From contig CM044956.1 in NCBI GenBank assembly GCA_024516035.1, positions 53,326,335 through 53,390,334 on the forward strand: a stretch of DNA of 64,000 nt. The letters run 5' to 3'. Position numbers and translations under genes: made by a program. Origin of the DNA: Bactericera cockerelli. Its lineage: Eukaryota > Arthropoda > Insecta > Hemiptera > Triozidae. Shown here in pieces: positions 45,400-55,865 of the stretch; the first letter of the stretch is position 1, and every line of letters starts with the position of its first letter. Under the pieces are notes generated by a model. The model was not told where the DNA came from, ran no database searches, and saw nothing but the letters and a program-made list of their open reading frames with translations.

Positions 45400-45935
45400 A
45401 TTTTCTTGGAATTTAAAAATATAATTTTCTTTTATACAGGTCCAACTTAATGTATTTGATTTGAAGCTAATTGAATTTCTAGGAATTATTAGAAGAATTT
45501 AGTTTACCTGGTGCACCATATAGCTACGTGAAAAAATGTTACAAAAATGAGTAAACAAAAGCTTTCCTATCTACCCACTCACAAATAGTTAGCAGTTGAG
45601 AGTAGGAGGAAAATATCTGAATGCAGTAAAATAATGCAATCTCCATTGCAAATATTTCTGGTTTGTGAGGCACAGCTGCTTCATTTCTATAATAGAAATA
45701 CAGAAGAATCTTGTGTTTTAGCTCCATTTCCCCTAAGGGACGAGCTGTTTGATCAAAATAATAATAATTATTTATATTTTTGAGTGCTTTATAAAAAGAC
45801 ACTGTTACAACCGACAAGGTGAGCCATTATAGAGTTATGATTGAACAGTGGTGGTCTTTTTTTGGAAGGGATATATTGTTGTGTTTTAAAAAAAATATTT
45901 TTTCGTTGTGTTGAAAAAAAAATACTTAAAAATAT
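45400..45935. other. No supported gene
   Basis: The minus ORF at 45539-45817 has no motif. AT-rich sequence. Confidence 0.45.
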
Positions 45936-45936
45936 G

Positions 45937-45940
<4 letters not shown>

Positions 45941-45972
<32 letters not shown>
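45941..45972. repeat. 32-base A run
   Basis: A32. The next 120 bases lead into a 5S-like fragment, so it is not the tail of that fragment. Confidence 0.9.
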
Positions 45973-45973
<1 letters not shown>

Positions 45974-46099
45974 GTTGTGGTACCTACCTTCTCAGCAAAT
46001 TTAGAAACTGTAAGACAGAATCCTCATTTTCTGCACAAAAAATTGGAAAGATCTCATAGGTTTTTAATATATTTCACTGATGAGTGTCTGTGGTACATT

Positions 46100-46165
46100 T
46101 TGAATACACCAGTTCTCATCAGATTACTGAAGTTAAACAGAAAAGGTCAGAATTTGGTGGGTGAC
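46100..46165 (+). mobile_element. 5S-like head of a SINE
   Basis: TTGAATACACCAGTTCTCATC, ACTGAAGTTAAACAG and TTTGGTGGGTGACC align in order with 5S rRNA and with the head at 17270-17362. The copy is diverged and the body is not recognisable beyond about 46200. Confidence 0.6.
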
Positions 46166-46402
46166 CACTCACATTCACCTAATAATGCTGACTATTCTCG
46201 GACACCATAGTGGACACTATCCCTTAACACGACCTCTGTTGGGAATTTCAACCAATCACAGCGCACTACAGCCTGAGTCAGCTGATTGTGTCCACACTAG
46301 TAATCTAATCCTGTATCACAGTTCGACTCTTCAATGTTACATTTTTTTTTTAAAATAGTCGTTAGGTTTATAATAAAACAGCACAACATGATGAACAACA
46401 TC

Positions 46403-46759
46403 TTATAAGTTAAATATTTCTCCCAATTTTTCAGAGGTTGGGAGAGTTCCTCAAATACTTACAGCATTACCTCTCTGTATAGCAATTGCAATGCGCTGGA
46501 TGAGGTAATGCCGTGATCGGTTGTCTCCGGACACACGGGTTAGTAGATTTCCAATTTTGTTTATTATTTTCCTTGTTTCTTCTACCCATGGACCAAGAGT
46601 TTCTACTGAAAATGCAGCAAAGTGGAAGTAGTGTCGATGTTTTCTCTTAGCTGCATTTTCAGAAGTGAATCCAGGGCCTGCTATTGTGTTAAAATCATCT
46701 CCATAATTTGGGATATGAATTATTGTACTCTTGCCCCTAAGAGTCAGATGTATCTTCAT
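46403..46759 (-). pseudogene. Second copy of the RT-associated C-terminal domain, with nonsense codon
   Basis: From residue 45 on, the minus-strand reading (FSVETLGPWVEETRKIINK, IGNLLTRVSG, IAIAIQRGNAVSI) parallels the last third of the ORF at 16188-16799. A TGA at 46451-46453 stands where the other copy has Leu, and the frame then continues with a GTLP-type end to TAA at 46403-46405. The Cys/His cluster and RPDG motif of the first copy are not found upstream, so this is a short, dead 3' fragment of a related but diverged element. Confidence 0.6.
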
Positions 46760-47394
46760 GTTAGGTCTGTGAAGAAAGATTTTGCCGCGTCATTTTGGAC
46801 CTAAGACCTAAGGTTCCTACAGGAAAGGTTAATTATGTCAGGCACCTTTCTGTCAAGGTAGATTATTGTAAGTAATGAATTGTTATAACTAAATGAGTAA
46901 ATGGGTAGATAATTAATATACGAATAATTATTATAAATAACATTTTACATTGGGGTATTTTTTGCTGATTATTCGAATGATGTGATTCAAAAACATTTAA
47001 AATATTCTATTAATCAGAAATGCATATTGATATAATTAGAACATAATATAATTATATCTTGTTATGAAACTACATCTAAAATCACGATGATATAATAGAT
47101 GTAGTTAAAAAATATTTTGTAAGAAACACAATGAGTTGAATATGGGTAAGTTTAATCACGACATAACAGACTTACAGCCGATTTGTGGACGGAATTTTAT
47201 ACAGTAAATATCAAATTTGAAAATGGAATCAAATTGTTGGGTTCATTTATCCTCCTTTAATCAAGGCATAAACCTGACAGCGCTAGTTGCTGATGGGTAG
47301 CTTTAGTGTATACTGTATAATTATTTTTATTCAAATAAATATTTGTAATAAGCATATATTAAAAAAAAAAACAGGAAATACAATTATAAAGTAC

Positions 47395-47450
47395 ATATTG
47401 CCTAACTGAAGGACGGGGTTATTGCCTGTGGCAATCTATTCCACCAAACC
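47395..47450 (-). mobile_element. LINE 3' UTR fragment
   Basis: On the minus strand: GGAATAGATTGCCACAGGC, then AATAACCCCGTCCTTCAGTT. It is the same family as 1905-2102, cut short at both ends. Confidence 0.55.
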
Positions 47451-47748
47451 TTAGTAATTAAAAAAGAGTTAGTTTAAAAAATCAACGAATTAGTTTGACG
47501 ATGATAAACGCATCCTTGAGGTCTCAAAATCTTGTAATAACTGCATGTATGTAATAACATGCCTATGTGTGTGAATGATATGACCATGTATGTTTTCATT
47601 TGTTACAGGTTAGTAAGTGACAAGAAGTGCAGTGAATAAGTTATGCGTAAGTAAAGGAAGATTCTGATTTCATGCACTTTTGAATTCAGGTACAGTAGAT
47701 TTACATGGGAACTATGGTTTTCCGTAACCTTAGACTGTCCTCTTTATT

Positions 47749-47788
47749 TGTATAGGCGTTCTTCACACCTCGGCCGAGGTGTTTGATT
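47749..47788. repeat. Repeated palindromic block, copy 2
   Basis: TTTGTATAGGCGTTCTTC followed by the perfect 18-bp palindrome ACACCTCGGCCGAGGTGT (47765-47782). Copy 1 lies at 12262-12304. Confidence 0.6.
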
Positions 47789-48024
47789 TATTGAATATTA
47801 CATTTTTCTTAAAAATAAGAATTTAGACCTTATAAGGTGAGTAAGAAGAATCATTCAATTTCTTCAACCCCCTAGAATTTCTTTGGAACAAAATAATTTT
47901 TTCTTCAAAATATAGAGGATTCTCTTAACTCTTACGTCATTATGCTATAGATCTCCCTTGCTTTTCCCCATATTAGCTTATGTTGCTATTGGGGTCGGTA
48001 TTTTTTAACCTCATGGTTGAGGTT

Positions 48025-48120
48025 GGTACAGTAGAGCACGTTTTTTATGGCGAAATACTACCCACATTAACCTCCCCTAGCCTGGGTAGGCTAGGAATAC
48101 CACCAGCCTCACGTGTTTGG
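48025..48120 (-). mobile_element. 5S-SINE body fragment
   Basis: ACATTAACCTCCCCTAGCC, TGGGTAGGCTAGGAATAC and CCAGCCTCACG match the central part of the family. Confidence 0.5.
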
Positions 48121-48180
48121 AGGGAATGAGAATCTATTCGCATTCTCATAAGCTATAATTATCTCAATTTAATAATTCAA

Positions 48181-48930
48181 ATTTCGATTGAAGAGAGAGA
48201 GAGAAAATATCAAGTGATGATGAAAATAGCAGTAGAGTGGGTGTAAAATAATGTAAGCTATAAATAGATAGAAGATATTGAAGAAGATGATAAACCAAGA
48301 GTGGGGGAAATTGGTAGTAAAATTATGAGAAAAGGGAGAGAGAAAGAGAGAGAGAAAAGGGAATTGTAAAACAGAGTATAGGAAAGAGAATAATATGAGA
48401 GACAGCAGAGGGTGAATAATAGAAGGAAACAGGAAGAAAGTGAGGTAGAGGAATGCAAATATAACAGGAAGAAAGGTAAGAGAATTTGAGAGTGAGTCAG
48501 ATAAATAGAAGTGAGGTAAAGAGTGGATGAAATGATGTACGAAATACAAAAGAAAGATACAAATACATGAGGAATAAAAGGGAGAAAAAGAGAGAGAAAA
48601 TGTAGAGGAAAAGAAGAGGAGAGGGAGATAGGGAGCGAGAATAGATAATGGAGTAAGAGAATGTAGGAGAGAAGTGGAAAGCGGAGTGGGAGAGAGAGAG
48701 AGAAAGCGGACACAGAGTGAATGATAGAAATGTGCAAGAGAGAGAGAGAGAGAAGAGAGAGAGAAGTAGAGATTTGAAGAGGATTTGAAGAGGAGAGTGA
48801 GATAGGGAAAGATAGTGCAGTGAGGGAAGATGGAAGAGTAGTAGAAAGCAAAGGAGAGAGAGAGAGAAAGAGGATATCAGAGTGAATGATAGAAATGTGC
48901 AAGAGAAAGAGAGATAGAATCATCTAAGAG
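48181..48930. repeat. Purine-rich tract, about 750 bp
   Basis: Almost only A and G on the plus strand. CAGAGTGAATGATAGAAATG with TGCAAGAGA recurs 165 bases apart (48714 and 48879), so it contains a degenerate tandem repeat. The long ORFs on the minus strand (126 and 221 codons) are composition artefacts. Confidence 0.9.
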
Positions 48931-49162
48931 GAACAAACATGGAAACGTGAATCGTGGAGAGAAGGAAAAAGCAAATAGCAATAATTTTAATTACTTCCGA
49001 GTAAAACTCATTACCTGAAATGAAAGAAATGGAGGAGAAGGGGGAGGTAAAGTAAAGGGCAAAGGAGAAATGATAAATAATAATTCTTCGGAATGAGAAA
49101 GAGATAAAGACCGAGAAAGGGGTACGGGTGATAGGAGAGAGACAAATAGTGTTTCCATTAAT

Positions 49163-49825
49163 ACTTGTTGTAGTTTTTGTTACTCTTGTTGTAGTTTTTG
49201 TTACTCTTGTTGTAGTTTTTGTTACTTTTGTTGTAGTTTTATTACTCTTGTTGTAGTATTTGTTACTCTTGCTTTAGTTTTGTTACTCTTGTTGTAATTT
49301 TTCTTATTCTTGTTGTAGTTTTAATTACTCTTGTTGTAGTTTTTGTTATTCTTGTTGTAGTTTTTGTTACTCTTGTTGTAGTTTTTGTTATTCTTGTTGT
49401 AGTGTTTGTTACTCTTGTTGTAGTTTTGTTTTCTTGTTGTAGTTTTTGTTACTCTTGTTGTAATTTTTCTTATTCTTGTTGTAGTTTTAATTACTCTTGT
49501 TGTAGTTTTTGTTATTCTTGTTGTAGTTTTTGTTACTCTTGTTGTAGTTTTTGTTATTCTTGTTGTAGTGTTTGTTACTCTTGTTGTAGTTTTTGTTACT
49601 CTTGTTGTAGTTTTTGTTATTCTTGTTGTAGTTTTTGTTACTCTTGTTGTAGTTTTTGTTATTCTTGTTGTAGTGTTTGTTACTCTTGTTGTAGTGTTTG
49701 TTACTCTTGTTGTAGTTTTTCTTATTCTTGTTGTAGTTTTTGTTACTCTTGTTGTAGTTTTTGTTACTCTTGTTGTAGTTCTTTGTTACTCTTGTTGTAG
49801 TTTTTGTTACTCTTGTTCTAGTATT
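49163..49825. repeat. 21-bp minisatellite, about 31 units
   Basis: The unit is TTGTTGTAGTTTTTGTTACTC with point variants (GTTATTC, AGTGTTTG, TTTTCTTATTC). Because 21 is a multiple of three, frames stay open on both strands: FCYSCCS repeats on plus, NYNKSNK repeats on minus. I do not consider them genes. Confidence 0.93.
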
Positions 49826-49894
49826 TTTGTATTTTTTCATGTACTGTTTCTAAATTTTAGTTTTTGAATCTGGATGTATGAGCATCCAGATTCA

Positions 49895-50042
49895 AAGTCT
49901 TGTGATGCTGGCTCTTCCCGGCCTACTCAGGCTGGGTGTGATTAATTTCATTAGCTGGTTTGTGAATATTCAACAAATGGATTTTAAAACCCCCGTCGTG
50001 ATAAGACATGCATTTGAAAGTGACGTTAAACCCAAAAAAAGA
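49895..50042 (+). mobile_element. 5S-SINE body and 3' end
   Basis: GATGCTGGCTCTTCCCGGCC, ACTCAGGCTGGGTGTGATT, AAAACCCCCGTCGTGATAAG and GACGTTAAACCCAAAAAAA. The 5S head is missing. Confidence 0.75.
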
Positions 50043-50197
50043 TTAAGGACTCCCCTCCCTATTGTTGCTCATGGTAATATATTATTATGTTATACGGACA
50101 TATTATTGCTCATAGTAATGTCTTCCACCAAACCCATTGATACTTTTACTTAATCTTTTCTGTAATACTCATTTCTTTTTAAGTTATTTCCTGTCCT

Positions 50198-50320
50198 TCC
50201 CATTTTGAATCCTCTCTCTTCTTATCCCTCCCTCTATCTCTCTCTCTCCCTCTTCCTATCCCTCCCTCTATCTCTCTCTGTCTCTCTCTCCTTTCTCTCT
50301 CAATTTCTCCCACACTCTCT
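50198..50320. repeat. CT-rich simple repeat
   Basis: Two adjacent units around CCCTCCCTCTATCTCTCTC and further CT runs. Confidence 0.85.
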
Positions 50321-50519
50321 CCAGCCAGGAAATAGAAAGGACAGGTCATGTACTCATGTCTCATCCTAATCTGACCAATTAAATAAGTTTCCCTTTTCTT
50401 ATCTTGTATTTTCCTCTGGAGGAAAACGCCAATCTTGTGCATGAACAGTGCCTCTTTGCCTTTTTTCTCCTCTATGTAAGAATGTCTACTAAACTTGTAG
50501 GTAACATACCTAGATTATG

Positions 50520-50665
50520 AAACCTACCTCAGTAGCTCGATCGATAAGGCGGCGGACTTGTAACATGAAGGTCGGTGTTTCAAGTCCCGGTTTCAGCGTA
50601 GATTTAGTAAAGCGAGTTTGAGCAGCTGTGATGTCACGAAAGTGATTAACACAAATATGATAACT
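50520..50665 (+). mobile_element. tRNA-derived SINE, family A
   Basis: AAACCTACCTCAGTAGCTCG, GGCGGCGGACTTGTAACATG, B box TTTCAAGTCCCGG, then TTTCAGCGTAGATTTAG and AAGCGAGTTTGAGCAG, ending ATATGATAAC. Confidence 0.8.
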
Positions 50666-51129
50666 TATAATAATATAGACTAACAGGACTATTTTTTTTA
50701 AACAAGGAGCAAGCCCAAAAATGCTTATTTTCAACAACTACATAGAATAGAGGTCTAAGATGGCTATGTTACGAATCTCATTATATTATTTTTACCTGAA
50801 TGGGACAATTGACCTAAGAGGCCTCTTTGTCCATTGTTGACAGCTTTAGTTGAGCAAATGAGCACTTTTTATATACTTGACTGAGTCAAATAAAGTGTAC
50901 ACTCTTTATACTTACGCATCATACCTAGACCTACATTGTTTGTTACAATTAAATTTATCCTGAGTATAACTGTTTTAGTAGGAGACAAAATGGAATACAG
51001 TGCCGAATCGTTTGTTTTATTTTGTGTTGCATAAGAGCACAAAGACCAATGAAAATTACCATTTGAAATAATGAAAAAATAATTATGGACACAATACTTC
51101 CCTGTGATTGGTTCACATTGTAACATACA

Positions 51130-51361
51130 CTAGCGGGCTGTCGTCCGCTTTGCGGGCCGAGGCATGGCCCGCAAAGAAAAAATCCTTTTTCGCCAATGGC
51201 AGGTGTTGAAGTGGGAATTTCGAAAAATCCCGTCTTATTGCACATCTAGACTATAAGACAAACCTACCTACCAAATTTCAGCTTCCTAGGACTTACCAGT
51301 TCGGAGAAACAGCGATGATCAGTCAGTCAGTCAGTCAGTGATTTGACATTTATAATTAGAT
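51130..51361 (-). mobile_element. Complete small non-autonomous Helitron
   Basis: Read on the minus strand: A|TCTAATTATAAATG at the 5' end and CAGCCCGCTAG|T at the 3' end. These are the expected TC start, CTAG end and insertion between A and T. The hairpin GCGGGCC...GGCCCGC stands about 20 bases before the end. Length 232 bp, no coding capacity, no target duplication. Confidence 0.8.
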
Positions 51362-51679
51362 TTTGCAATTTGAGTTTATACTTATAACTTATTAACCCTT
51401 TCATGAATTTGTCCTTGCTCAGGACATCAATTGATTTGAAAATACGTGCTGCATTCTATGATTGTTTCTGACTTTTGATGTTTTTTGTTCTCTTCCCTTG
51501 TTTTCTCATAAAAACTGTGTAGTCTAGGGTTTGAACTGCTTTGTAAACAAAAGATTTTCAATTTGAAGATTTTTTTTTTTTTTTTTTGAAACATCACTAT
51601 GGACTCTAACAACTCAAAAAAGCTCGTTCATAATTTTTTCCCAACTAATTCATAGATGTACAGTGAAAGGGTAATTTTT

Positions 51680-51945
51680 TTTAATTGATTCTCTTCAATT
51701 TTTTTATATGGTACTATACCCTTTTCACTACATCTAGATTCTATAAAATTTGGTGTGGTTCATGAGTGTGTGGTTCACGAGATACAAGCGTACAAGTGAA
51801 AAGTTAGAGGTCAGGCGCGTCTCTATCTCAAAGAAAACGCTAGTGCGAAGAAGAATTAAAGTACAAAATTTTGTTGAAATCTGTTCAGTAGTTTCTGAGA
51901 TTTGCGCGTTACAAGGAGACCGACAGACAGACATAAAACCAAAGT
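51680..51945 (+). mobile_element. Dispersed repeat end, unclassified
   Basis: AAAATTTGGTGTGGTTCATG, TTGAAATCTGTTCAGTAGTT and TTTCTGAGATTTGCGCGTTA followed by GACAGACAGACA resemble the end sequences of repeats common in insect genomes. Only this copy is in the window, so the class is open. Confidence 0.4.
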
Positions 51946-51964
51946 TGCTCAAGAGATTATGAAA

Positions 51965-52400
51965 CGTCCAGAAATATGAAAAAATTGAAATCGGAGGAAA
52001 GAAAAATATACAACGGAAGTACCTAATAACAAAAAATATTGTTATTAAATATTACAGACCTCACTTTGCTCAACCGAATATTAAGTATCTAATTACACAT
52101 ACTAAAATCTATATTACTCTGTTCTTTCTTCACCCTTTGATTCTTGACGAAACTCGTTAATTCTTGACGAAACACACCACTGGTGTTGGAAAGTGTCACC
52201 TCGCGATGTTCTCACGATATGTTCACATTAAATTGAAATCTCGCACAAAGTTACAAGAAGTACTTGGAAAAAGTAATTTGTTTTGCGTCTCTGTTATCAT
52301 GCAAAGTACTTGACTCCATTCTCTTGTCTTTTGTCGGGGCTGATTGAATCAGCAGAGTTTGTTTTCAAGTTGCGTCATATCGAAACAGAGGATTAGCTTT
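51965..52400. other. No supported gene
   Basis: AT-rich, with the direct repeat ATTCTTGACGAAAC at about 52140-52172. Confidence 0.45.
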
Positions 52401-52407
52401 TTCGCAG

Positions 52408-52509
52408 CTTTTTAGCAGAGAGCTTCTAAAGCGTCGAGTGCTTTCTCCGGAGTCTTTTGAGACATTATCACCCCACGATACTGAAGACAGGGCAATACTA
52501 ATCTCTTAA
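52408..52509 (+). CDS. Possible 3'-terminal exon, 33 residues
   Basis: The acceptor TTAGCTTTTTCGCAG ends at 52407. The frame runs LFSRELLKRRVLSPESFETL and on through SPHDTEDRAILIS to TAA (52507-52509). A minus-strand frame across the same DNA is open too, so the strand is not certain. No family recognised. Confidence 0.25.
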   Translation, partial: LFSRELLKRRVLSPESFETLSPHDTEDRAILIS

Positions 52510-52514
52510 ATAGA

Positions 52515-53715
52515 GTTTCCAGGGTTTTATTTTATTTTATTTTTATTTGGAAATCAAATTGATTCGAAATAATCAGTATCAATATAATCAGTATAAACAG
52601 AAAAGTTCTATTAGATGTACATGAATATCAAAACATAGGTGTACAGCTGTTTCGAGTTTATTTGCTCTCATCACCAGTATAAACAATAAATATAGCATAG
52701 CTTCCATAGCTGTTATGATCAAATAGTTGGCAATGTTGGCATAATGAAAAAGAAAAATAGGACTAAGCACTAAATGAAGTGTAATACATTGTTGATATTT
52801 GTTGGCATGATTAAAATTAAGCATAAACAAGAATTGACTTTTAAAAAAGTGTAATATAGTAATCTACATAAATATTATAATGCATTGCCAAACAAAACCA
52901 AACAAAAAGCAGATTGACCAGGCTATGAAGGAAACCAGTCATTTGAAGGAGGATATAATTCAAAATTTTATTGCCAAGTGGGAAGGAAATAAGAACAAAG
53001 GCTATACCTATATTCTCAAATACCCCCCTTTTATGTGGTCTAATGTTTGGTTTACCTTTCGCATCTCTGAGTTGTGGGCTATTCACATCTTATGGGCTTA
53101 ATAAGTTATAAACATTTTAAAGTATTCAAATCTCTTTCATAGATCCCGATACCGTACACATATCACCATCTTCGCAGCCCAACAATTTGTATTTGTATTC
53201 GAGTATTCATAAAGCTCATTTTGCCTAATGTTATAAATACATGTAATGATTATTATAACTTTGATTGGATAATTTCCCTCTCTCTTACTACAGTAACTTA
53301 CAGTGCGAGTAGTCCATATTGCGTGACAGGGAGCTATATATTGTTATGCAGTTAGCGTGTATCCTACAACCCGCTCCTGTTTTAATTTGAATGCAATGCA
53401 CAATGCACGATGCCGTCTATTTTCAATACCTATCTAATTGAATAATAAAGTGGAATCCATACACTACGGGCTGGTAGGAACAATGCACGCGGAACTTGAT
53501 GGAAGTAACAGATAAGTAAGTTAGAGATTGGGAAAGCCAGGGGTCTCCAGACCCGCAGTGCTTTCTGTTCGATGGGTCTGTACACACAACCAATTTAGTG
53601 TATATAATAATATCGCCCTATTTATACTGCCTGATTAAGACTACTAAAGTCCCATTATTCGAGCAGTAAGCCTAAGACGTATATTAGTGGTAAAAATCCC
53701 AAATAGGAGGATAAC
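52515..53715. other. No supported gene
   Basis: Overlapping short ORFs on both strands (52588-53101), AT-rich, no motifs. Confidence 0.45.
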
Positions 53716-53722
53716 TTGTCAT

Positions 53723-53802
53723 GTCCCGGTTGGGTTTCGAACCACGACCTCTGGAAACTTTGGATTCACAGAGTGCCGCCTTTACCACTGAGCTACCGGG
53801 AC
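53723..53802 (-). mobile_element. tRNA-like repeat (tRNA pseudogene or SINE head)
   Basis: On the minus strand GTCCCGG at 53802 pairs with CCGGGAC at 53723. The A box TAGCTCAGTGGTAAAGG and B box GGTTCGAAACCC are present. The anticodon stem CTCTG/CAGAG encloses 15 bases rather than 7, so it is not a standard tRNA unless an intron is present. The same start appears at 43886-43906 beside a gap, which favours a dispersed repeat. Confidence 0.5.
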
Positions 53803-53850
53803 AGACAGTGTATCAATCGAAGAGGTAGTGGACTCATTTCTGATGCTAGG

Positions 53851-54005
53851 AGTACACTCTCGCCGAGGCAAGGCGAGGGTAGCGAGTGCGAGAGTGAACT
53901 TGTGCACCTCGCCTACGCTCGCCTAGACAAGTCTCGGGTAGTCTCGCGGTCCCTCGCCTCGGTGGCTCGGGTGGTCTCCTGCCGAGCGCCACGGCGAGAG
54001 TGTAC
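53851..54005. mobile_element. GC-rich MITE with 15-bp inverted ends
   Basis: AGTACACTCTCGCCG on the left and CGGCGAGAGTGTACT on the right, 155 bp in total. It is full of CTCGCC and GGCGAG motifs and very GC-rich. GCTA stands next to both ends (left GCTAGG, right GCTATC), a possible but imperfect target duplication. Superfamily not assigned. Confidence 0.7.
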
Positions 54006-54439
54006 TGCTATCATAAGATTTGGTATGGCTGTTCGAAATCCCAAGCATCAGGAATATAATAAATTACCTCATGTTATCAGCACATTTTTTTTACATGTTT
54101 TTGCTTCGAATTGATAATGAGTCGCTGATTTTAGGTCAGGTATCACTGTATCAGATAACTAGGCGGTCCATGTCTGAGCAGCACACTTTTCAATATTCAC
54201 TTCCCGCCTCGAAAAAAAAAAAATCTGAAAGACAAATCTTCCATCAGACCGTCCAATTCCAGAAATTGGGTTTTGGAAATAATATTAGACCATCTGGTGA
54301 AAACTCAGATCTTTTATGTACAGAAGCCAGCCTCTGTGGTATTATGATACTACCCGTAGTCCAGAGCTTCTGAGTTCTGGAGCAGAATTCCCCGGTTGGA
54401 GCAAAATTGTTGTTGCTGGCTGGCATTTCTTTCTGGTGG

Positions 54440-54560
54440 AGCTGACATTTCCGGCCCAACCCAGGGTAAGGTAATGTGGAGATCTGGTACGATTCCCAGC
54501 GAATAGAGGGTAAAACCCCCGTCCTGACTATCTATCTCAAATCAGGACGTGAATAAGAAC
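54440..54560 (+). mobile_element. SINE core fragment (type of 2345-2645)
   Basis: CGGCCCAACCCAGGGTAAGG, TGTGGAGATCTGGTACGATT, CCCAGCGAATAGAGGGTAAA and ACCCCCGTCCTGACT. Confidence 0.65.
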
Positions 54561-54649
54561 AATGTCCAATCTAATTAGTCGCAGGTTAATGCAGGAAACC
54601 ATGCAACCAGTAAGTATAATAAGGAATGCTGTAATTCTTTGGTGGAGAA

Positions 54650-54805
54650 TTCATAGATAAATATATACATTGTATATTTTATCTGTGTTTTTTTTTCTTG
54701 TTTATATTGTTCTCAATTTTGTATTTTTATTTGTATCATTAGTACCTACTGTTTGTGATAATATGTCCTATTCATAAAGACTTCAAAGTAATAATAATAG
54801 TTCTT
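54650..54805 (+). mobile_element. LINE 3' UTR end
   Basis: TTGTATATTTTATCTGTGTT, TATGTCCTATTCATAAAGAC and TAATAATAATAG match the end of the 1905-2102 copy. The TTGCCATAGGCAA part is absent. Confidence 0.55.
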
Positions 54806-55135
54806 GTTTAGAATTTTCTTCCATTTTTGATTTGGGAACCACTGGAAGCAGAAAAAACAATCAGATTAGGTACAAAGCTTTAGTATTCTATTAACAATTA
54901 TTATTAACGAGTGTCTGTAGTGCAGCCCTTGATTGTATCAAATAGTTTCTTCTCATGCACATTGGCTACTTCACTGTCAACCCTCCTGCATTCATAATTA
55001 TCTTTACCTCTAGGGTACTTGTAGGGTTAATCTCTTTGGTCAAATGCTTTTGTCGTAATTGATAATGTTTTAACATTTATTACTTTTCAGTTTTGGTTTG
55101 TGTTTGCTATAACTGAGTTGCATCTTTTTAACAAA

Positions 55136-55273
55136 TCCCCGGTTCTCCACTCTCCAAATCCTCGTTCTCCGTTGCAACCGTCACACAGCGCACTCTGATT
55201 GGTTATTGCGTTAAAAATAACTAATCAGAGTGCGTTGTGTGACAGTTTAAAGGCAGATCGGAGATTTGGGCTC
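55136..55273. mobile_element. Palindromic MITE, copy 2
   Basis: AACCGTCACACAGCGCACTC then TGATTGGTTATT is mirrored by AATAACTAATCAGAGTGCG and TTGTGTGACAG, with short outer arms (TCTCCAAATC and GATTTGGGC-like). It is related to 43893-44030. Confidence 0.65.
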
Positions 55274-55404
55274 CAGATTACTTTTATTTATCAACCACGA
55301 AGTTAAACGTAGCTGAGACAACTAAACCTGGAAACTTGCATTAAGGAATATGGATTTTTCTCATTGTATTTTTCTCATTGTATACAAATTGTAAAGTTTA
55401 TATA

Positions 55405-55408
55405 TGTA
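55405..55408. other. Left target-site duplication TGTA
   Basis: TGTA before the 5' LTR equals TGTA at 63531-63534 after the 3' LTR. A 4-bp alternating pyrimidine/purine target fits errantivirus integration. Confidence 0.85.
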
Positions 55409-55803
55409 AGTTACAGCCAGCTAAATAGCTGACTATACACCTTTTTATGCTGATCCAATTGTATGATAATTCTCACACTATTGTTATGCGTGAGAGCCCT
55501 TTGGCATAGGACAAGGCAGTTTAGACTCAGACTTGCATCGAGCAAGATCTTAAATCGTTTAAGATATAATTTTATTTAATTATTAATTAATAAATTATTA
55601 ATTACTTATTCTTTACTTTCTAAGTTATTACTATAAGTGTATTCTCCATTTATTAATTCATAATCTTATTTCTAAAAAAACTACGTTTTCACTCACTTAA
55701 GTGTTTAGAACTCTTGTATTCTTATTATATTAATTTATAAGTATTTCAGTGTTTCGAAATAAACTTTTTTAAAAAGCCAACGGCAGGAGCCTGGCTTGTA
55801 ACT
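55409..55803 (+). repeat. 5' LTR
   Basis: Begins AGTTACAGCC and ends GCTTGTAACT, so the outer 6 bp form an inverted repeat. It contains the palindrome CAGCTAAATAGCTG, an initiator-like TCAGACTTG with a GCATCGAGC downstream element (near 55524-55545), and a poly(A) signal AATAAA at 55758-55763. Confidence 0.93.
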
Positions 55804-55814
55804 GGCGCAGTCGA
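55803..55814 (+). other. Primer binding site
   Basis: TGGCGCAGTCGA directly at the LTR edge. TGGCGCAGTCG is the tRNA-Ser-type primer site described for the 17.6/297 group of errantiviruses. Confidence 0.8.
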
Positions 55815-55862
55815 TTTTAACGGATCAAGGCTTCCAAAAAGACCCTAAAAAACTAAAATTTA

Positions 55863-55865
<3 letters not shown>

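Noticed and set aside
46100..46165. Genuine 5S rRNA gene
   Set aside because: Only about 65 diverged bases match, with a deletion between the conserved blocks and no full 120-base gene.
48169..48923. 126- and 221-codon minus-strand ORFs
   Set aside because: Two overlapping frames across a purine-rich tract, both artefacts of composition.
49163..49825. CRISPR-like array
   Set aside because: Units are contiguous 21-bp tandem repeats without spacers, in an animal genome.
49402..49867. Cys/Ser-rich and Asn/Lys-rich ORFs on both strands
   Set aside because: They follow from a 21-bp repeat unit without stop codons; no promoter or conserved domain.
53723..53802. Functional tRNA gene
   Set aside because: The acceptor stem is good, but the anticodon loop is 15 bases and a second copy lies beside the gap, so a repeat is more likely.
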